From: JAKACA01 sp049510975
Lineage (GTDB): Bacteria > Actinomycetota > Acidimicrobiia > Acidimicrobiales > Bog-793
Assembly (NCBI GenBank): GCA_049510975.1
Contig: JBEKYM010000019.1
Span: forward strand, 23,556 to 87,555
DNA length: 64,000 nt
Direction of reading: 5' to 3'
Shown here piece after piece: positions 1-8,732 of this stretch. Position 1 is the first letter of the stretch; each line of letters starts with the position of its first letter. Made by a program: the position numbers and the translations under genes. A model generated the notes under the pieces. The model was given only the letters and a program-made list of their open reading frames with translations, was not told the DNA's origin and did not search any database.

Positions 1-1788
1 GTTCTGTCGACGCTGGCGGGGATTGTCGCCGTCGCCGCGTTGCTCTACGCCTGGCGGGCGGGCTCCTATCTGGAGATCTACTACGCCGCGGCCGTCCGCA
101 GCATGTCGATGAACTGGCATGACTTCGTCTTCGGTGCGTTCGATCCGGCAGGGACCATCAGCCTCGACAAGCTACCGGGAGCCTTTTGGGTACAGGCGCT
201 CTCGGTCCGTCTGTTCGGGCTCCACACCTGGACGATCATCATGCCGCAGGTCGTCGAGGGCTCTCTGACCGTCGCGGTTCTGTATCGCGCCGTCAGGAGG
301 ACGAATGGACCGGCCGCCGGGCTCGTTGCCGCAAGCGCCCTAGTGATCTCTCCGGCGGCCGTCACCCTCGATCGCGGCAACATTCCGGACACCCTGCTCG
401 TGTTGCTGATCGTCCTCGCTGCCAACTCGGCGATCAGCGCGCTCGTGACCGGCCACGTGAGGCATCTCGTGCTCGCCGGGGCACTGGTCGGTCTCGCCTT
501 CCAGGCGAAGATGCTCGAGGCGTGGTTCGTGCTGCCGGCGCTCGGCTTGGTGTACCTCGTGGCGGGCAGAGGTGGCATGTGGCGGCGCCTCCTGTCCGTC
601 GGCGCCATGACCTTCGCAGCGATAGTGGTGTCGCTCAGCTGGATGGCCTTTGTCACGGCCACACCGGCCTCGCACCGGCCCTATGTGGACGGGAGCCATG
701 ACAACTCGGTCTTCCAACAGGTCTTCGTCTACAACGGCTTCGGCCGTTTCGACGAGGCGACGCCTGACCAGTTGCTCAGCAGCTCGATCGGCCTGAACCT
801 CGGAAACGGCGTGAGTCCGCCGCCGTCCTGGAACCGGTTGCTCAGTGGCGCGGACGGTCGCGACGCCGGCTGGCTCGTCCCGGCGGCCCTGATCGCCCTC
901 GTTGCAGGTCTGTTCAGTCGCCGCAAGGAGACTCGCCTGGACCTGGTGAGAGCCGGGTTCCTGCTCTTCGGGGCGTGGCTCGTTACGTTCTTCGTCGTCT
1001 TCAGCATCACCTCAGCGCTCAACTCCTACTACACGGCCGCCCTCGCGCCGCCTGTCGCGGGCCTCATCGGGAGCGGCGTGGCGCTCGCTTGGGCGCGCCG
1101 CGACCGCACGGCGGCGCGCCTGACGGTGGCGGGAGCAACCGTTGTGACGGCGGTCTATGCCGCGTGTCTCCTGCCTTCGTTTGGAACTGGGCTGCCAGGA
1201 TGGCTGAGACCCTTGACGCTGGCCCTCGGAGCAGCCGCCGCGCTCGTCGTGGTCGCGTCGCTGTGGTCGAAGCGGTCACCGGAACTCGCTTCGTTGGCTG
1301 TCCTGCTCGCAGTGGCTGCCGGCGGGCTTGTCCCGGCGGTGGCGTCGGAGTCGGCCGCCGCCAACCGGCTCGGCCCGTTCGACACGCCGTTCCAGCCAGT
1401 AGTCGTGAGCTCCTATATCCGGCACTTCTTCGGAGACGAAGAGACCGTGGTGAAGACGCTGCCGACGCTCGAGCACGTCCGGAACGGCGCCAGGTATCTG
1501 ATGGCGACCGAGACCTCCGCCCTCGCAGCGCCTTTCATCTTCTACAGCGGCCTCGAGGTCCTCCCGATCGGCGGCTTCACCGGTACGATCCCGTCACCGT
1601 CGCTGCACGAGATCGAGGCGCTCGTCCGCCACAATGTCTTCCACCTCGTACTGCAGTCTCCTACGACCTCCGATCCACGCCTTCGCTGGATCGCAAGGCA
1701 TTGCCTCGACGTCGGGCGGCGCACGGCGCCGAGCAGCTCGGGGCCGAGCCTCCGGCTCGCCGTCTACTACTGCTTGGATACGTCGTGA
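1..1788 (+). CDS. ArnT/PMT-like membrane glycosyltransferase, 5' end missing
   Basis: Integral membrane glycosyltransferase of the GT39 (ArnT/PMT-like) superfamily, expected to move a sugar from a polyprenyl-phosphate donor onto an extracytoplasmic acceptor. The frame is open to the first base of the window, so the true start lies upstream. Seen here are the family stretch 'SLDKLPGAFWVQ' near the beginning, a run of about ten hydrophobic segments, and a non-membrane C-terminal part (roughly the last 170 residues) as in actinobacterial members. The acidic N-terminal motif expected in the first loop would be upstream of the window. The stop codon overlaps the GTG start of the MarR gene by four bases, so the two are probably co-transcribed. 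Donor and acceptor cannot be read from sequence. Confidence 0.85.
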   Translation, partial: VLSTLAGIVAVAALLYAWRAGSYLEIYYAAAVRSMSMNWHDFVFGAFDPAGTISLDKLPGAFWVQALSVRLFGLHTWTIIMPQVVEGSLTVAVLYRAVRRTNGPAAGLVAASALVISPAAVTLDRGNIPDTLLVLLIVLAANSAISALVTGHVRHLVLAGALVGLAFQAKMLEAWFVLPALGLVYLVAGRGGMWRRLLSVGAMTFAAIVVSLSWMAFVTATPASHRPYVDGSHDNSVFQQVFVYNGFGRFDEATPDQLLSSSIGLNLGNGVSPPPSWNRLLSGADGRDAGWLVPAALIALVAGLFSRRKETRLDLVRAGFLLFGAWLVTFFVVFSITSALNSYYTAALAPPVAGLIGSGVALAWARRDRTAARLTVAGATVVTAVYAACLLPSFGTGLPGWLRPLTLALGAAAALVVVASLWSKRSPELASLAVLLAVAAGGLVPAVASESAAANRLGPFDTPFQPVVVSSYIRHFFGDEETVVKTLPTLEHVRNGARYLMATETSALAAPFIFYSGLEVLPIGGFTGTIPSPSLHEIEALVRHNVFHLVLQSPTTSDPRLRWIARHCLDVGRRTAPSSSGPSLRLAVYYCLDTS

Positions 1789-2279
1789 CGGCGAGTCGAA
1801 GTGGCGGTTCGGAGCAGTCCGCCACCGGCCAGCTGGCCCTTCCAGCTTTGCTGCGACTGGCACATGCCAATTACGGCCTGGCGATTCGAGACGCGCTGCA
1901 TGCGGCCGGGTTCGAGGATCTGCCCCCGAACGGCCCGTACGTGATCGGCGCCGTCGCCCGGACGGGCGCTCCGCTCAGCCGGATCGTGAAGAGCCTCGGA
2001 GTCTCCAAGCAGACGGCCGGACAGCTGGTCGACACCCTGGTGGTGCGCGGCTACCTGGACAGGGCGGTCGACTCGAACGACCGCAGGCGAGTGACCATCG
2101 CTCTGACCGAGCGCGGTCGAGATGCATCGGGCGTCGTGGCGGCGACCGTGACACATCTGGACCAAGAGCTCCAGGCGCGGGTCGGGCTGGAGCGTCTCGC
2201 GGTCACTCGTTTGACGCTCGGAGCGATCCTCGAGATGGGGAAGGATAGGACCGGCGCCTCTGATGATCGTGAGGGATAG
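1785..2279 (+). CDS. MarR-family transcriptional regulator
   Basis: A 164-residue winged-helix regulator of the MarR type. The start is the GTG at 1785 that overlaps the glycosyltransferase stop (GTGA). The frame is open further upstream, but that is read-through opposite the glycosyltransferase. The recognition helix region 'LGVSKQTAGQLVDTLVVRGY' and the wing 'DSNDRRRVTIALTERG' are typical. MarR proteins bind DNA as dimers and usually answer to small phenolic or redox ligands. Its target is unknown, and the overlap suggests it may control the glycosyltransferase operon. No clear operator palindrome is visible because the promoter lies outside the window. Confidence 0.85.
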   Translation: MTASRSGGSEQSATGQLALPALLRLAHANYGLAIRDALHAAGFEDLPPNGPYVIGAVARTGAPLSRIVKSLGVSKQTAGQLVDTLVVRGYLDRAVDSNDRRRVTIALTERGRDASGVVAATVTHLDQELQARVGLERLAVTRLTLGAILEMGKDRTGASDDREG

Positions 2280-2345
2280 CGGGAGACCGCCACCGCCATC
2301 CCCACGGGTCTGGGCCAGCCGCCCTGCTGAGGTGTCCATCCACTG

Positions 2346-3194
2346 TCAGTCGGCCGTATAGCCGAGCGGTTCCAGCTCGGGGCCGAGGACGTCCCAAATC
2401 CTGCGTGCTTGGTCCGCCGGCAACTCCTGCCTCCACCTGCCGACGGACTCCGCCACGGTGGCGCTCGTCATGTGGTGCCGCCGTTCCGCCTGGCCGGCGA
2501 GGACACTTCCTGCGTCGAGGCGCAACCCGAGCCAAGCGCCCAGTCGGTCGGCCCAGCCGCCAAGGTCCTCCACGAGGTCCTCGTAGCGGAGCAGTACGCG
2601 ATCCACCTCAGCCGGCGTTACGGCCATCACTTGGAGACGGTCCCGGTAATCGGCGATCTTCCGCTCGAAGTACTCGTCGTCGGACTGATGGTCCGTTCGG
2701 CCGAAAACGGCGCCTCCACCGGTAAAGGCCCGAATCGAGCAGATGACGTCACGGGGATCACGGACGAGGTCGATCAGTCGAAGCGGAATGCCGGAGTCGA
2801 CCAGCATCCCGCCGTCGCGCACGAGCTTCTCGGCGTAGTAGCGGGCGGTCGGAGACGTGCGACGGAGCTCCTGAGACACCCCGGCCCACATCCCGGCGAG
2901 CATCAAGCGTGAGAGCGCAGCTGGCTCGACGAGAGACGGAGTGAACGGGAGCGGGCCAGCCCGCTCGGCAGGGCCGAAAAGGAGCTCCGTCACGCCCGGA
3001 TGGATGAGCGGATCCCACGTTGTCCCGACCTGTTGCGCCAGGCGGATGCAGTAGGAGAGGTAGCGTCGCTCGCCCTCGGGGTATCCACGCTCGAGTGTCA
3101 CCTCGTCCGAGGTCGCCAGCAGCTGGAGGAGCAATGTGCTGCCGACCCGCCCATCAAGAAGGCGCACGCCGATGACGGGCAACATCTGCACCAT
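2346..3194 (-). CDS. sulfotransferase family protein
   Basis: A 282-residue cytoplasmic protein resembling PAPS-dependent sulfotransferases of the bacterial Sulfotransfer family. The N-terminal 'DGRVGSTLLLQLL' matches the 5'-phosphosulfate-binding loop (usual form RxGSTLL), and 'LIDLVRDPRDVICSIRAF' matches the 3'-phosphate-binding strand with its Arg and Ser. The C-terminal part carries 'LRYEDLVED', another family feature. It would transfer a sulfuryl group to a hydroxyl or amine acceptor, possibly a glycan or lipid. It stands alone between a convergent MarR gene and the damaged hydrolase. The substrate cannot be inferred. The start is the ATG at 3194, and a second in-frame ATG lies three codons later. 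Confidence 0.75.
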   Translation of the reverse strand: MVQMLPVIGVRLLDGRVGSTLLLQLLATSDEVTLERGYPEGERRYLSYCIRLAQQVGTTWDPLIHPGVTELLFGPAERAGPLPFTPSLVEPAALSRLMLAGMWAGVSQELRRTSPTARYYAEKLVRDGGMLVDSGIPLRLIDLVRDPRDVICSIRAFTGGGAVFGRTDHQSDDEYFERKIADYRDRLQVMAVTPAEVDRVLLRYEDLVEDLGGWADRLGAWLGLRLDAGSVLAGQAERRHHMTSATVAESVGRWRQELPADQARRIWDVLGPELEPLGYTAD

Positions 3195-3351
3195 CTCAGC
3201 GTAAACGCCGGCTCGACACGTCGTCGGAGGGACGATCGGAGCTCACCCCCTTCCGACAGTCAGTGACGGCCGACACCCTCGTTCCGCCGTCCGATGACCC
3301 GCAGACCCGGGCCGCGAGCAGCCGGGAAGTCGCCGGCTCCCCTCGGCCGAG

Positions 3352-4175
3352 CTATGCCAGAGTGCGGCGCAGGACGGCGGCAAACTCCTTCGGCTCGCTC
3401 ACGAAACCAGCGTGGCCCCCGGGGAAGGTAATCAGTGGCGTTCCCAGGCGATCCGCGAGCGCGACAGCCGTCCGCTGGGCGAACTCGCCCGTGGAGCTCG
3501 TTCCGGCTGCGACGACGATCCGCGCCGGCGCCGCTTGTAAGGCGGCGAGGTCCGGCTGGTAGAGGGCGATCGGAAGGAGGCCGTGACGGAAGAAGCGCTC
3601 GCTCGTCGCCACCGCTTCGGCCGATGGCGGCGCCGGCGGCTCGGCACCGCCGTCCGGGGGGCGGATGCTCATGCCGGTAAAGGAGGAGAACGCCGCCCAG
3701 GCGGCACGTACGCCGCTGTCGCGATAGGTGTCGTAGACCTCTTGCATCCCCACGCGCGCTTCCTCGGCTTCGGGCAGGAGCACGGCGAGTGGCGGCTCGT
3801 GGGCGATCAGGGTGTCCACGTGGTCGGGGAAGCGGGCGACCAGCGCCAGGCCCGTGATGGCACCTCCGCTGCTGCCGAAAACATGGGCGGGCTATGGGCG
3901 GGCTCCGTGCCAACCGCTTCCAATACGCGGCGTACGTCGTCGGCCAGCAGGTCCGGCTCGGCGTCCTGGTCCGGGTCGTCGATCGTGCTCGGGAAGAAGC
4001 CCCGTGGGTCGTACGTCACCACCGTGTACGCCTCGGAGAGCAGTGGCACGATCGGGGCGAACCCGGCAGCACCCATGGGGTGGCCGACCAGCATGAGCGC
4101 CGGGCCGGAGCCCTGCACCTGATAGTGCAATCGGGCTCCGGGGACTTCCAGCGTGTGCCTCGTCGGTAGCGACAT
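3352..4175 (-). pseudogene. alpha/beta hydrolase disrupted by an 11-bp tandem duplication
   Basis: An alpha/beta-fold hydrolase split over two frames. The N-terminal part (start ATG 4175, 'MSLPTRHTLEVPGARLHYQV') runs through the oxyanion-loop region to 'VLEAVGTEPAH'. The C-terminal part continues in another frame from 'VFGSSGGAITGLAL', which holds the nucleophile elbow G-S-S-G-G, to the histidine region 'FPGGHAGFVSEP' and the stop at 3352. Between them the sequence ATGGGCGGGCT is present twice in direct succession (3883-3893 and 3894-3904). Removing one copy gives one clean 270-residue frame with Ser nucleophile and His in the right order. As read, translation from the first start ends soon after the duplication in unrelated sequence. 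It could be a real null allele, a reversible slippage allele or an assembly error. Confidence 0.85.
3883..3904. repeat. exact 11-bp tandem duplication inside a hydrolase gene
   Basis: Two adjacent identical copies of ATGGGCGGGCT. They lie just before the nucleophile elbow codons of the alpha/beta hydrolase on the minus strand and cause its frameshift. Confidence 0.95.
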
Positions 4176-4233
4176 CTCCGCATCACTCCTCGCTCGGGGG
4201 ATCATCCCATCCTGCCAGGGTGAGCCGGTGAGG

Positions 4234-5733
4234 TCACAGCTCCGGGGTCGGCGCGCTGCCGGCGACCTTCCATTCCGGCTTGCGGAGCCGGTCCATGAGG
4301 ATCGGCGGAACGATCCCGATCCCCAGTAGCCCCCCGAGGACGAGGAGGGCGTAGAGCAGCTGGTTCGAGTGGCCGAATTGCGACGGGGCGATGAAGCCGA
4401 TGACGAGAGCCGCCACCGACGACACGGCGCCGACGAGACACAAGAGACCGAGAGCCGGCGCACGGTACCCGCGGGCGTGCTCCGGTTGGCGCCGGCGCAG
4501 TCTGACCGCTGCGATGAACATCAGCACGTACATCAAGAGATAGATCTGCGTCGCCATCACGGCGAATATCCAGTACGCATGCGAGACATCCGGGATGAAG
4601 GCGTAGAGCAGGGCGATGACGGTGATCACCGTCGCCTGCCCAGCGAGGATGTGCAGCTCGATGCCATTTCGGTTCACCTGCTGAAAGTAGGGAGGAAGAA
4701 ACCCCTGCTCGCGTCCGATCCTGAGCAGTCCCTCGGAGGGACCGTCGAGCCAGGACATCATCCCTGCCAACGCCCCGATCGCAAGGGCGACCGCCACGAT
4801 CGGCACAGCGAACTTGATCCCGAAGTGCGCAAAGAGACTGTTGAAAGCTTGCATGACGCCGGTCGTGAAGCTGATCTGCTTTCCGGGGATCACCCATGCG
4901 ATCACGAGCGTGGGAAGTATGAAGATGGCGAGGACGAGTGCCATGGCGAGGAAGATGGACTTTGGAAAGTCCCGGCCGGGGCGGCGGAGATCGTCGACAT
5001 GCACGGCGTTCACCTCGATGCCGGCGTAGGTGAAGAAGCTGTTGACGACGAGCACGACGCTGCCGATTCCGGTCCATGCCGGCAGGAGATGGTGCGTGTT
5101 CATCGGGGCGGCCGAGTGGTTTCCCTGCAGCAGGTAGGTGATGCCGAGAGCGACGAGGATTGCCCCCGGGATCAGGGTCCCGATCAGCGTTCCACTCGAG
5201 GAGAGCTTCGCCACGAGTCCGACCCCCCGCGAGGAGATGAACACGCCACCCCAGAACAGCACGATGATGACCACGGCGTTGTAGACGCCATTGGCGGCAA
5301 GCCCTGGATCGAAGACGTAGGCGACCGTCCCGGCGACATAGGCGAGCAGCGCCGGGTAGTAGAAGATCGTCTGGGCGAACTCGCACCACACGGCCAGGAG
5401 CCCCATCGGGGCGGACACCCCTTCTCGTACCCAGTTGTAGACGCCACCCTGCCAGCCGGACGCCAACTCGGCGGCGACCAGGGAGACGGGCACGAGGAAC
5501 ACGAATGCAGGCACGACGTACAGGAACACCGAGGCGAGGCCGAACACCGACGTGGCCGGTGCGGACCCGAGATAGCCAACGGATCCCACCGTCATCATCG
5601 CCAAGACCGTCCAGGAGAGGTACCGCCGAGGACGTGCCTGGGCCGTACCCGGAGTCACGCGGGTCGGCCCGTGGTCGGAGCGGAACCCCCCGGCGACCGT
5701 TGGCCGCGGATGACGGCGTCTTCGTACCCACAT
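4234..5733 (-). CDS. APC-superfamily amino acid antiporter, GadC-like
   Basis: A 499-residue inner-membrane permease of the amino acid-polyamine-organocation superfamily with about 12 transmembrane helices. The first helix region 'MMTVGSVGYLGSAP' corresponds to the unwound substrate-binding TM1, and the stretch 'MMSWLDGPSEGLLRIGREQG' resembles the conserved loop of the glutamate:GABA antiporter group. Such carriers exchange an amino acid for its decarboxylation product and consume protons in acid resistance. An Orn/Lys/Arg decarboxylase is encoded 8 kb away (13757-16072), so functional pairing is possible but not shown by linkage. The start at 5733 adds about 40 basic residues before the first helix, so a later start is possible. 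Confidence 0.8.
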   Translation of the reverse strand: MWVRRRRHPRPTVAGGFRSDHGPTRVTPGTAQARPRRYLSWTVLAMMTVGSVGYLGSAPATSVFGLASVFLYVVPAFVFLVPVSLVAAELASGWQGGVYNWVREGVSAPMGLLAVWCEFAQTIFYYPALLAYVAGTVAYVFDPGLAANGVYNAVVIIVLFWGGVFISSRGVGLVAKLSSSGTLIGTLIPGAILVALGITYLLQGNHSAAPMNTHHLLPAWTGIGSVVLVVNSFFTYAGIEVNAVHVDDLRRPGRDFPKSIFLAMALVLAIFILPTLVIAWVIPGKQISFTTGVMQAFNSLFAHFGIKFAVPIVAVALAIGALAGMMSWLDGPSEGLLRIGREQGFLPPYFQQVNRNGIELHILAGQATVITVIALLYAFIPDVSHAYWIFAVMATQIYLLMYVLMFIAAVRLRRRQPEHARGYRAPALGLLCLVGAVSSVAALVIGFIAPSQFGHSNQLLYALLVLGGLLGIGIVPPILMDRLRKPEWKVAGSAPTPEL

Positions 5734-5976
5734 GGACTACAGGCCCACCTGTGGTCCCCGAGCTGCGGGCACCTTACGTGCCGCCAGCCACGCCGGACGC
5801 TCGGTCATGACTCCACTTTCCCACCGGCAGGGCTATCGCTGAGCCCTGCCGATCGGACAAACTTGCCAACTGCACAGGCAGAAGTACCTGGACTTCGACG
5901 GCGGGTGGCGCGATCGTGGTGGGGGGACCCGTGGACGGGCAGTGGCGATCGGCCCCGACGGCAAGGAGCTGCAGTC

Positions 5977-6420
5977 GTGGACATGAAGCTCGAGGTGGTG
6001 GTGGTGCCGGTGTCCGATGTCGACCGGGCCAAGGGTTTCTATGAGTCGTTGGGGTGGCGCCTGGATGCCGATTTCCCCGGTGAGGGCGGCTTCCGGGTCG
6101 TGCAGCTGACGCCACCGGGCTCGGCGTGCTCGATCATCTTCGGCAGCGGGATCACCTCGGCCGCACCGGGCTCGGCTGAAGGTCTGCAGCTCGTCGTCAC
6201 CGATATCGAGGCGGCGCGGGCCGAGTTGGTCGACCGTGGTGTCGAGGTGAGCGAAGTCTTCCACGACACCGGTGGGGTGTTCCATCACGCCGGCACCGCG
6301 GCACGAGCGCCGGGCCCGGCTCCAGAGCACAAGACCTATGGGTCGTTTGCCTCGTTCAGCGATCCGGACGGCAACAGCTGGTTTCTTCAAGAGGTGACGT
6401 CGCGCCTTCCGGGACGGTGA
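5977..6420 (+). CDS. VOC/glyoxalase-fold protein
   Basis: A 147-residue single-module vicinal-oxygen-chelate protein. It shows the paired beta-alpha-beta-beta-beta pattern with 'VSDVDRAKGFYESLGWRLDAD' (motif split over positions 12-32) and the closing 'FSDPDGNSWFLQEV'. VOC proteins act as glyoxalases, dioxygenases, epimerases or drug-binding proteins. The GTG at 5977 is preferred because AAGGAG (5963-5968) sits eight bases before it. The ATG at 5983 is the alternative. It is the first of a co-directional cluster and overlaps the next possible GTG start by four bases. Confidence 0.85.
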   Translation: MDMKLEVVVVPVSDVDRAKGFYESLGWRLDADFPGEGGFRVVQLTPPGSACSIIFGSGITSAAPGSAEGLQLVVTDIEAARAELVDRGVEVSEVFHDTGGVFHHAGTAARAPGPAPEHKTYGSFASFSDPDGNSWFLQEVTSRLPGR

Positions 6421-6479
6421 GTACACCTACAGCTGATACTGGCCAGGTCGGCCGCTCTTCATTGCCAGGAGGTACCCAG

Positions 6480-6665
6480 ATGCCAGCCACCTTCGATTCC
6501 GCCGTCGATCTGGCCGCCGCTCTCCGCCGGGCCGCAGCGGCTCACGGCCGCCACGAGACCGAGATCGGGCACCCCGACCCCGACTGGCCGGATTGGTACG
6601 CCCAGTACATGGTGGACGAGCAGTCCGGGCGCACCGATGAGGCCGATCACGGGGCCATCCGATGA
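6480..6665 (+). CDS. small acidic protein, 61 aa
   Basis: A 61-residue protein with a predicted N-terminal helix ('VDLAAALRRAAAAHGRHE') and an aromatic motif 'DWPDWYAQYMV'. From memory, that motif occurs as a stand-alone protein or as a tail on actinobacterial glyoxalase-like proteins. The ATG at 6480 is chosen because AGGAGGT lies six bases upstream. A GTG at 6417 would overlap the VOC gene. The stop overlaps the ATG of the oxidoreductase (ATGA), implying translational coupling. It is probably an accessory or partner of the VOC protein. Its biochemical role is unknown. Confidence 0.75.
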   Translation: MPATFDSAVDLAAALRRAAAAHGRHETEIGHPDPDWPDWYAQYMVDEQSGRTDEADHGAIR

Positions 6666-8014
6666 GCAGCTACGACGTCATCGTTTTGGGCGCCGGCTCG
6701 CCGGGCGAGCACTGTGCGGGAGAGTTGGCCGACGGTGGAATGCGGGTCGCCGTCGTCGAGCGGGAGCTCGCCGGCGGTGAGTGCTCCTACTGGGCGTGCA
6801 TTCCGTCCAAGACGTTGCTCCGCCCGGGGGAGGCGGCCCAGGAGGCGCGGGAGGCTGCGGCGAGCGCTGAGGTCGACGTCGAGGCCGCCCTGGCATATCG
6901 GGACTTCATGGTCTCGAACTATTCAGACGCCGGCCAGGAGCAGTGGCTGGCGGGCAAGGGGATCGACCTGCTGCGCGGAACCGGCCGGCTGGCCGGGGTG
7001 GGTGTCGTCGAAGTGGATGGCGTGGCCCATACCGCCCGACACATTGTCGTGGCGACCGGCTCGGATCCGGTCGTGCCACCGATCCCGGGGCTGGCCGAGT
7101 TGGAGGGCGTCTGGACCAACCGCGAGGTGACCGGGATGAAGACCGTGCCACGGCGTCTCCTCATACTGGGTGGTGGACCGGTCGGAGTCGAGATGGCCCA
7201 GGCCGTGCGCCGGTTGGGTGGCGAGGTGGCGCTCGTCGAAGGGGCAGAGCGTGTGCTCGCCCATGAGCCGGCGCCGCTCGGCGACGCGTTGGGCGACGTC
7301 CTACGCGGCGACGGAGTCGAGCTGGTCCTGGGCGTCCAGGCGACGGCTGCGCGAAGCGACGCCGACGGCTACGTCCTGGCACTCGGCGACGGCCGCGAGT
7401 TGCGCGGCGACCGCTTGCTTGTCGCCACCGGCCGCCGCCCGCGCGTGGACGGGATCGGCCTCGACACCGTCGGCGTGCAAGCGGACCGCCACGGCATCCC
7501 GGTCGACGCCCACTTGCGCGCCGGCGATGGTCTGTGGGCCATTGGCGACGTCACCGGCGTGCGGCTGTTGACCCACGTGGGGAAGTACCAGGGCGAGGTC
7601 GCCGCCGCCAACATCCTCGGCGAACCCCGCGAGGCCAACTACGAGGCCATTCCCGACGTCGTTTACACGGACCCCCAGGCGGCATCGGTGGGCGCCGCAG
7701 AGGCGCCCTTCAGCGCAACGATCCCCCTCTCCGAGGTGGCCAAGACGGCGACGTACACCCACGCCTATGCAAATTCGACGGGCTTTTTGACCCTCCTCAG
7801 CGACGGGGAGGTGTTGACCGGCGCCCACGCCTTCGGACCGGAGGCCGGCGAGTGGCTGCAGCAGGCCACGTTGGCCATCCGGGCGAGGGTGCCACTCGAC
7901 GTGCTGCGGGACACCATCCAGCCCTTCCCGACGTTCTCAGAGATCTACGTCGCCGCCCTCAAATCGCTCCGCCAGCAGATCGGGGCGGCGCACCAGCCGG
8001 CTCAGGCGGGGTAG
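6662..8014 (+). CDS. FAD-dependent pyridine nucleotide-disulfide oxidoreductase
   Basis: A 450-residue flavoprotein of the dihydrolipoamide dehydrogenase/mercuric reductase family. The N-terminal FAD site 'VIVLGAGSPGEHCAGELA', the redox-active C-x4-C in 'GGECSYWACIPSK', the NAD(P) site 'LLILGGGPVGVEMAQAV' and the FAD-closing 'LWAIGDVTGVRLLTHVGKYQ' are all present. At the C-terminus the usual catalytic 'HxHPTxSE' reads 'IQPFPTFSE', so the His of the His-Glu dyad is replaced by Phe. That argues against lipoamide as substrate and for a quinone, thiol or unknown acceptor. It is coupled to the 61-aa gene by an ATGA overlap. Confidence 0.9.
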   Translation: MSSYDVIVLGAGSPGEHCAGELADGGMRVAVVERELAGGECSYWACIPSKTLLRPGEAAQEAREAAASAEVDVEAALAYRDFMVSNYSDAGQEQWLAGKGIDLLRGTGRLAGVGVVEVDGVAHTARHIVVATGSDPVVPPIPGLAELEGVWTNREVTGMKTVPRRLLILGGGPVGVEMAQAVRRLGGEVALVEGAERVLAHEPAPLGDALGDVLRGDGVELVLGVQATAARSDADGYVLALGDGRELRGDRLLVATGRRPRVDGIGLDTVGVQADRHGIPVDAHLRAGDGLWAIGDVTGVRLLTHVGKYQGEVAAANILGEPREANYEAIPDVVYTDPQAASVGAAEAPFSATIPLSEVAKTATYTHAYANSTGFLTLLSDGEVLTGAHAFGPEAGEWLQQATLAIRARVPLDVLRDTIQPFPTFSEIYVAALKSLRQQIGAAHQPAQAG

Positions 8015-8079
8015 CCGCAGCAATCCAGAGCCGGGCCGCTCACAGGCCGCTTCGCCAATCTGCCTCGGAGGCGCCCACG

Positions 8080-8700
8080 ATGGAGTTTCTCGTCACGATG
8101 ACCACGCAGGTTCCCGATGGGACGTCAGAAGAGGCCGTCCAGGATGTCCGCACCCGCGAAGCGGCACGTTCGGGCCAGCTGGCGAGGCAGGGGCACCTCC
8201 TGCGCTTGTGGCGCCCGCCGCTGCAGCCGGGCGAATGGCGATCAATCGGCCTGTTCGCTGCCGACGACGGCATCGAGCTCGAGAAGCTCCTCGCCTCGAT
8301 GCCGCTGCGAGTCTGGCGCACCGATGACGTCACTCCGCTCTCGCCTCACCCGAATGACCCGTCTCGGCGGACCGATCGGTCAGGAGCGCCCGCGCTCGAA
8401 CCGGAGGGCAGCGAGTTTCTCACCGAGTTCACCTTGGCCGTTCCGGCGGGCACCGCCGCCGACACCGTCGATTCGGCCAGCCGGCGGGAAGCAGATCGGG
8501 CGCGGGAGCTCGCCGAGCAAGGTCACCTGAAGCGCCTTTGGGCGCTGCCCGGCCAGGGCCGCGCCTTGGGGTTGTGGCAGGCTCCTGACTTGACCGGGAT
8601 GAACGCGATCCTCGCATCGCTTCCCCAGTACCCGTGGTTGAGCGTGCAGACCACGCCGCTCACTCCCCACCCCAGTGACCCGGCGCTCACCAGGGGCTGA
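8080..8700 (+). CDS. tandem muconolactone-isomerase-like protein
   Basis: A 206-residue protein made of two homologous ferredoxin-like halves of about 95 residues. Each starts with 'EFL' and 'T-x-VP-x-GT', has a conserved 'R-E-A-x-R' followed by 'QGHL-x-RLW', and ends with 'T-PL-[ST]-PHP'. This is the muconolactone delta-isomerase (MIase) fold. The single-domain enzyme is a decameric isomerase of the beta-ketoadipate pathway. Tandem versions in actinobacteria have no proven reaction. No catechol-pathway gene is nearby, so ring-cleavage metabolism is not supported. It probably shares an operon with the flavoprotein, 65 bases upstream. Confidence 0.8.
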   Translation: MEFLVTMTTQVPDGTSEEAVQDVRTREAARSGQLARQGHLLRLWRPPLQPGEWRSIGLFAADDGIELEKLLASMPLRVWRTDDVTPLSPHPNDPSRRTDRSGAPALEPEGSEFLTEFTLAVPAGTAADTVDSASRREADRARELAEQGHLKRLWALPGQGRALGLWQAPDLTGMNAILASLPQYPWLSVQTTPLTPHPSDPALTRG

Positions 8701-8732
8701 CTCTCTTACAGCGCCTCTTTTACACTGCGCCG

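Noticed and set aside
4369..6420. Very long open frame covering 683 codons on the plus strand
   Set aside because: All but the last 148 codons are antisense to the APC permease and have His/Arg/Asp-biased composition typical of GC-rich shadow frames. Only the VOC protein at the end is real.
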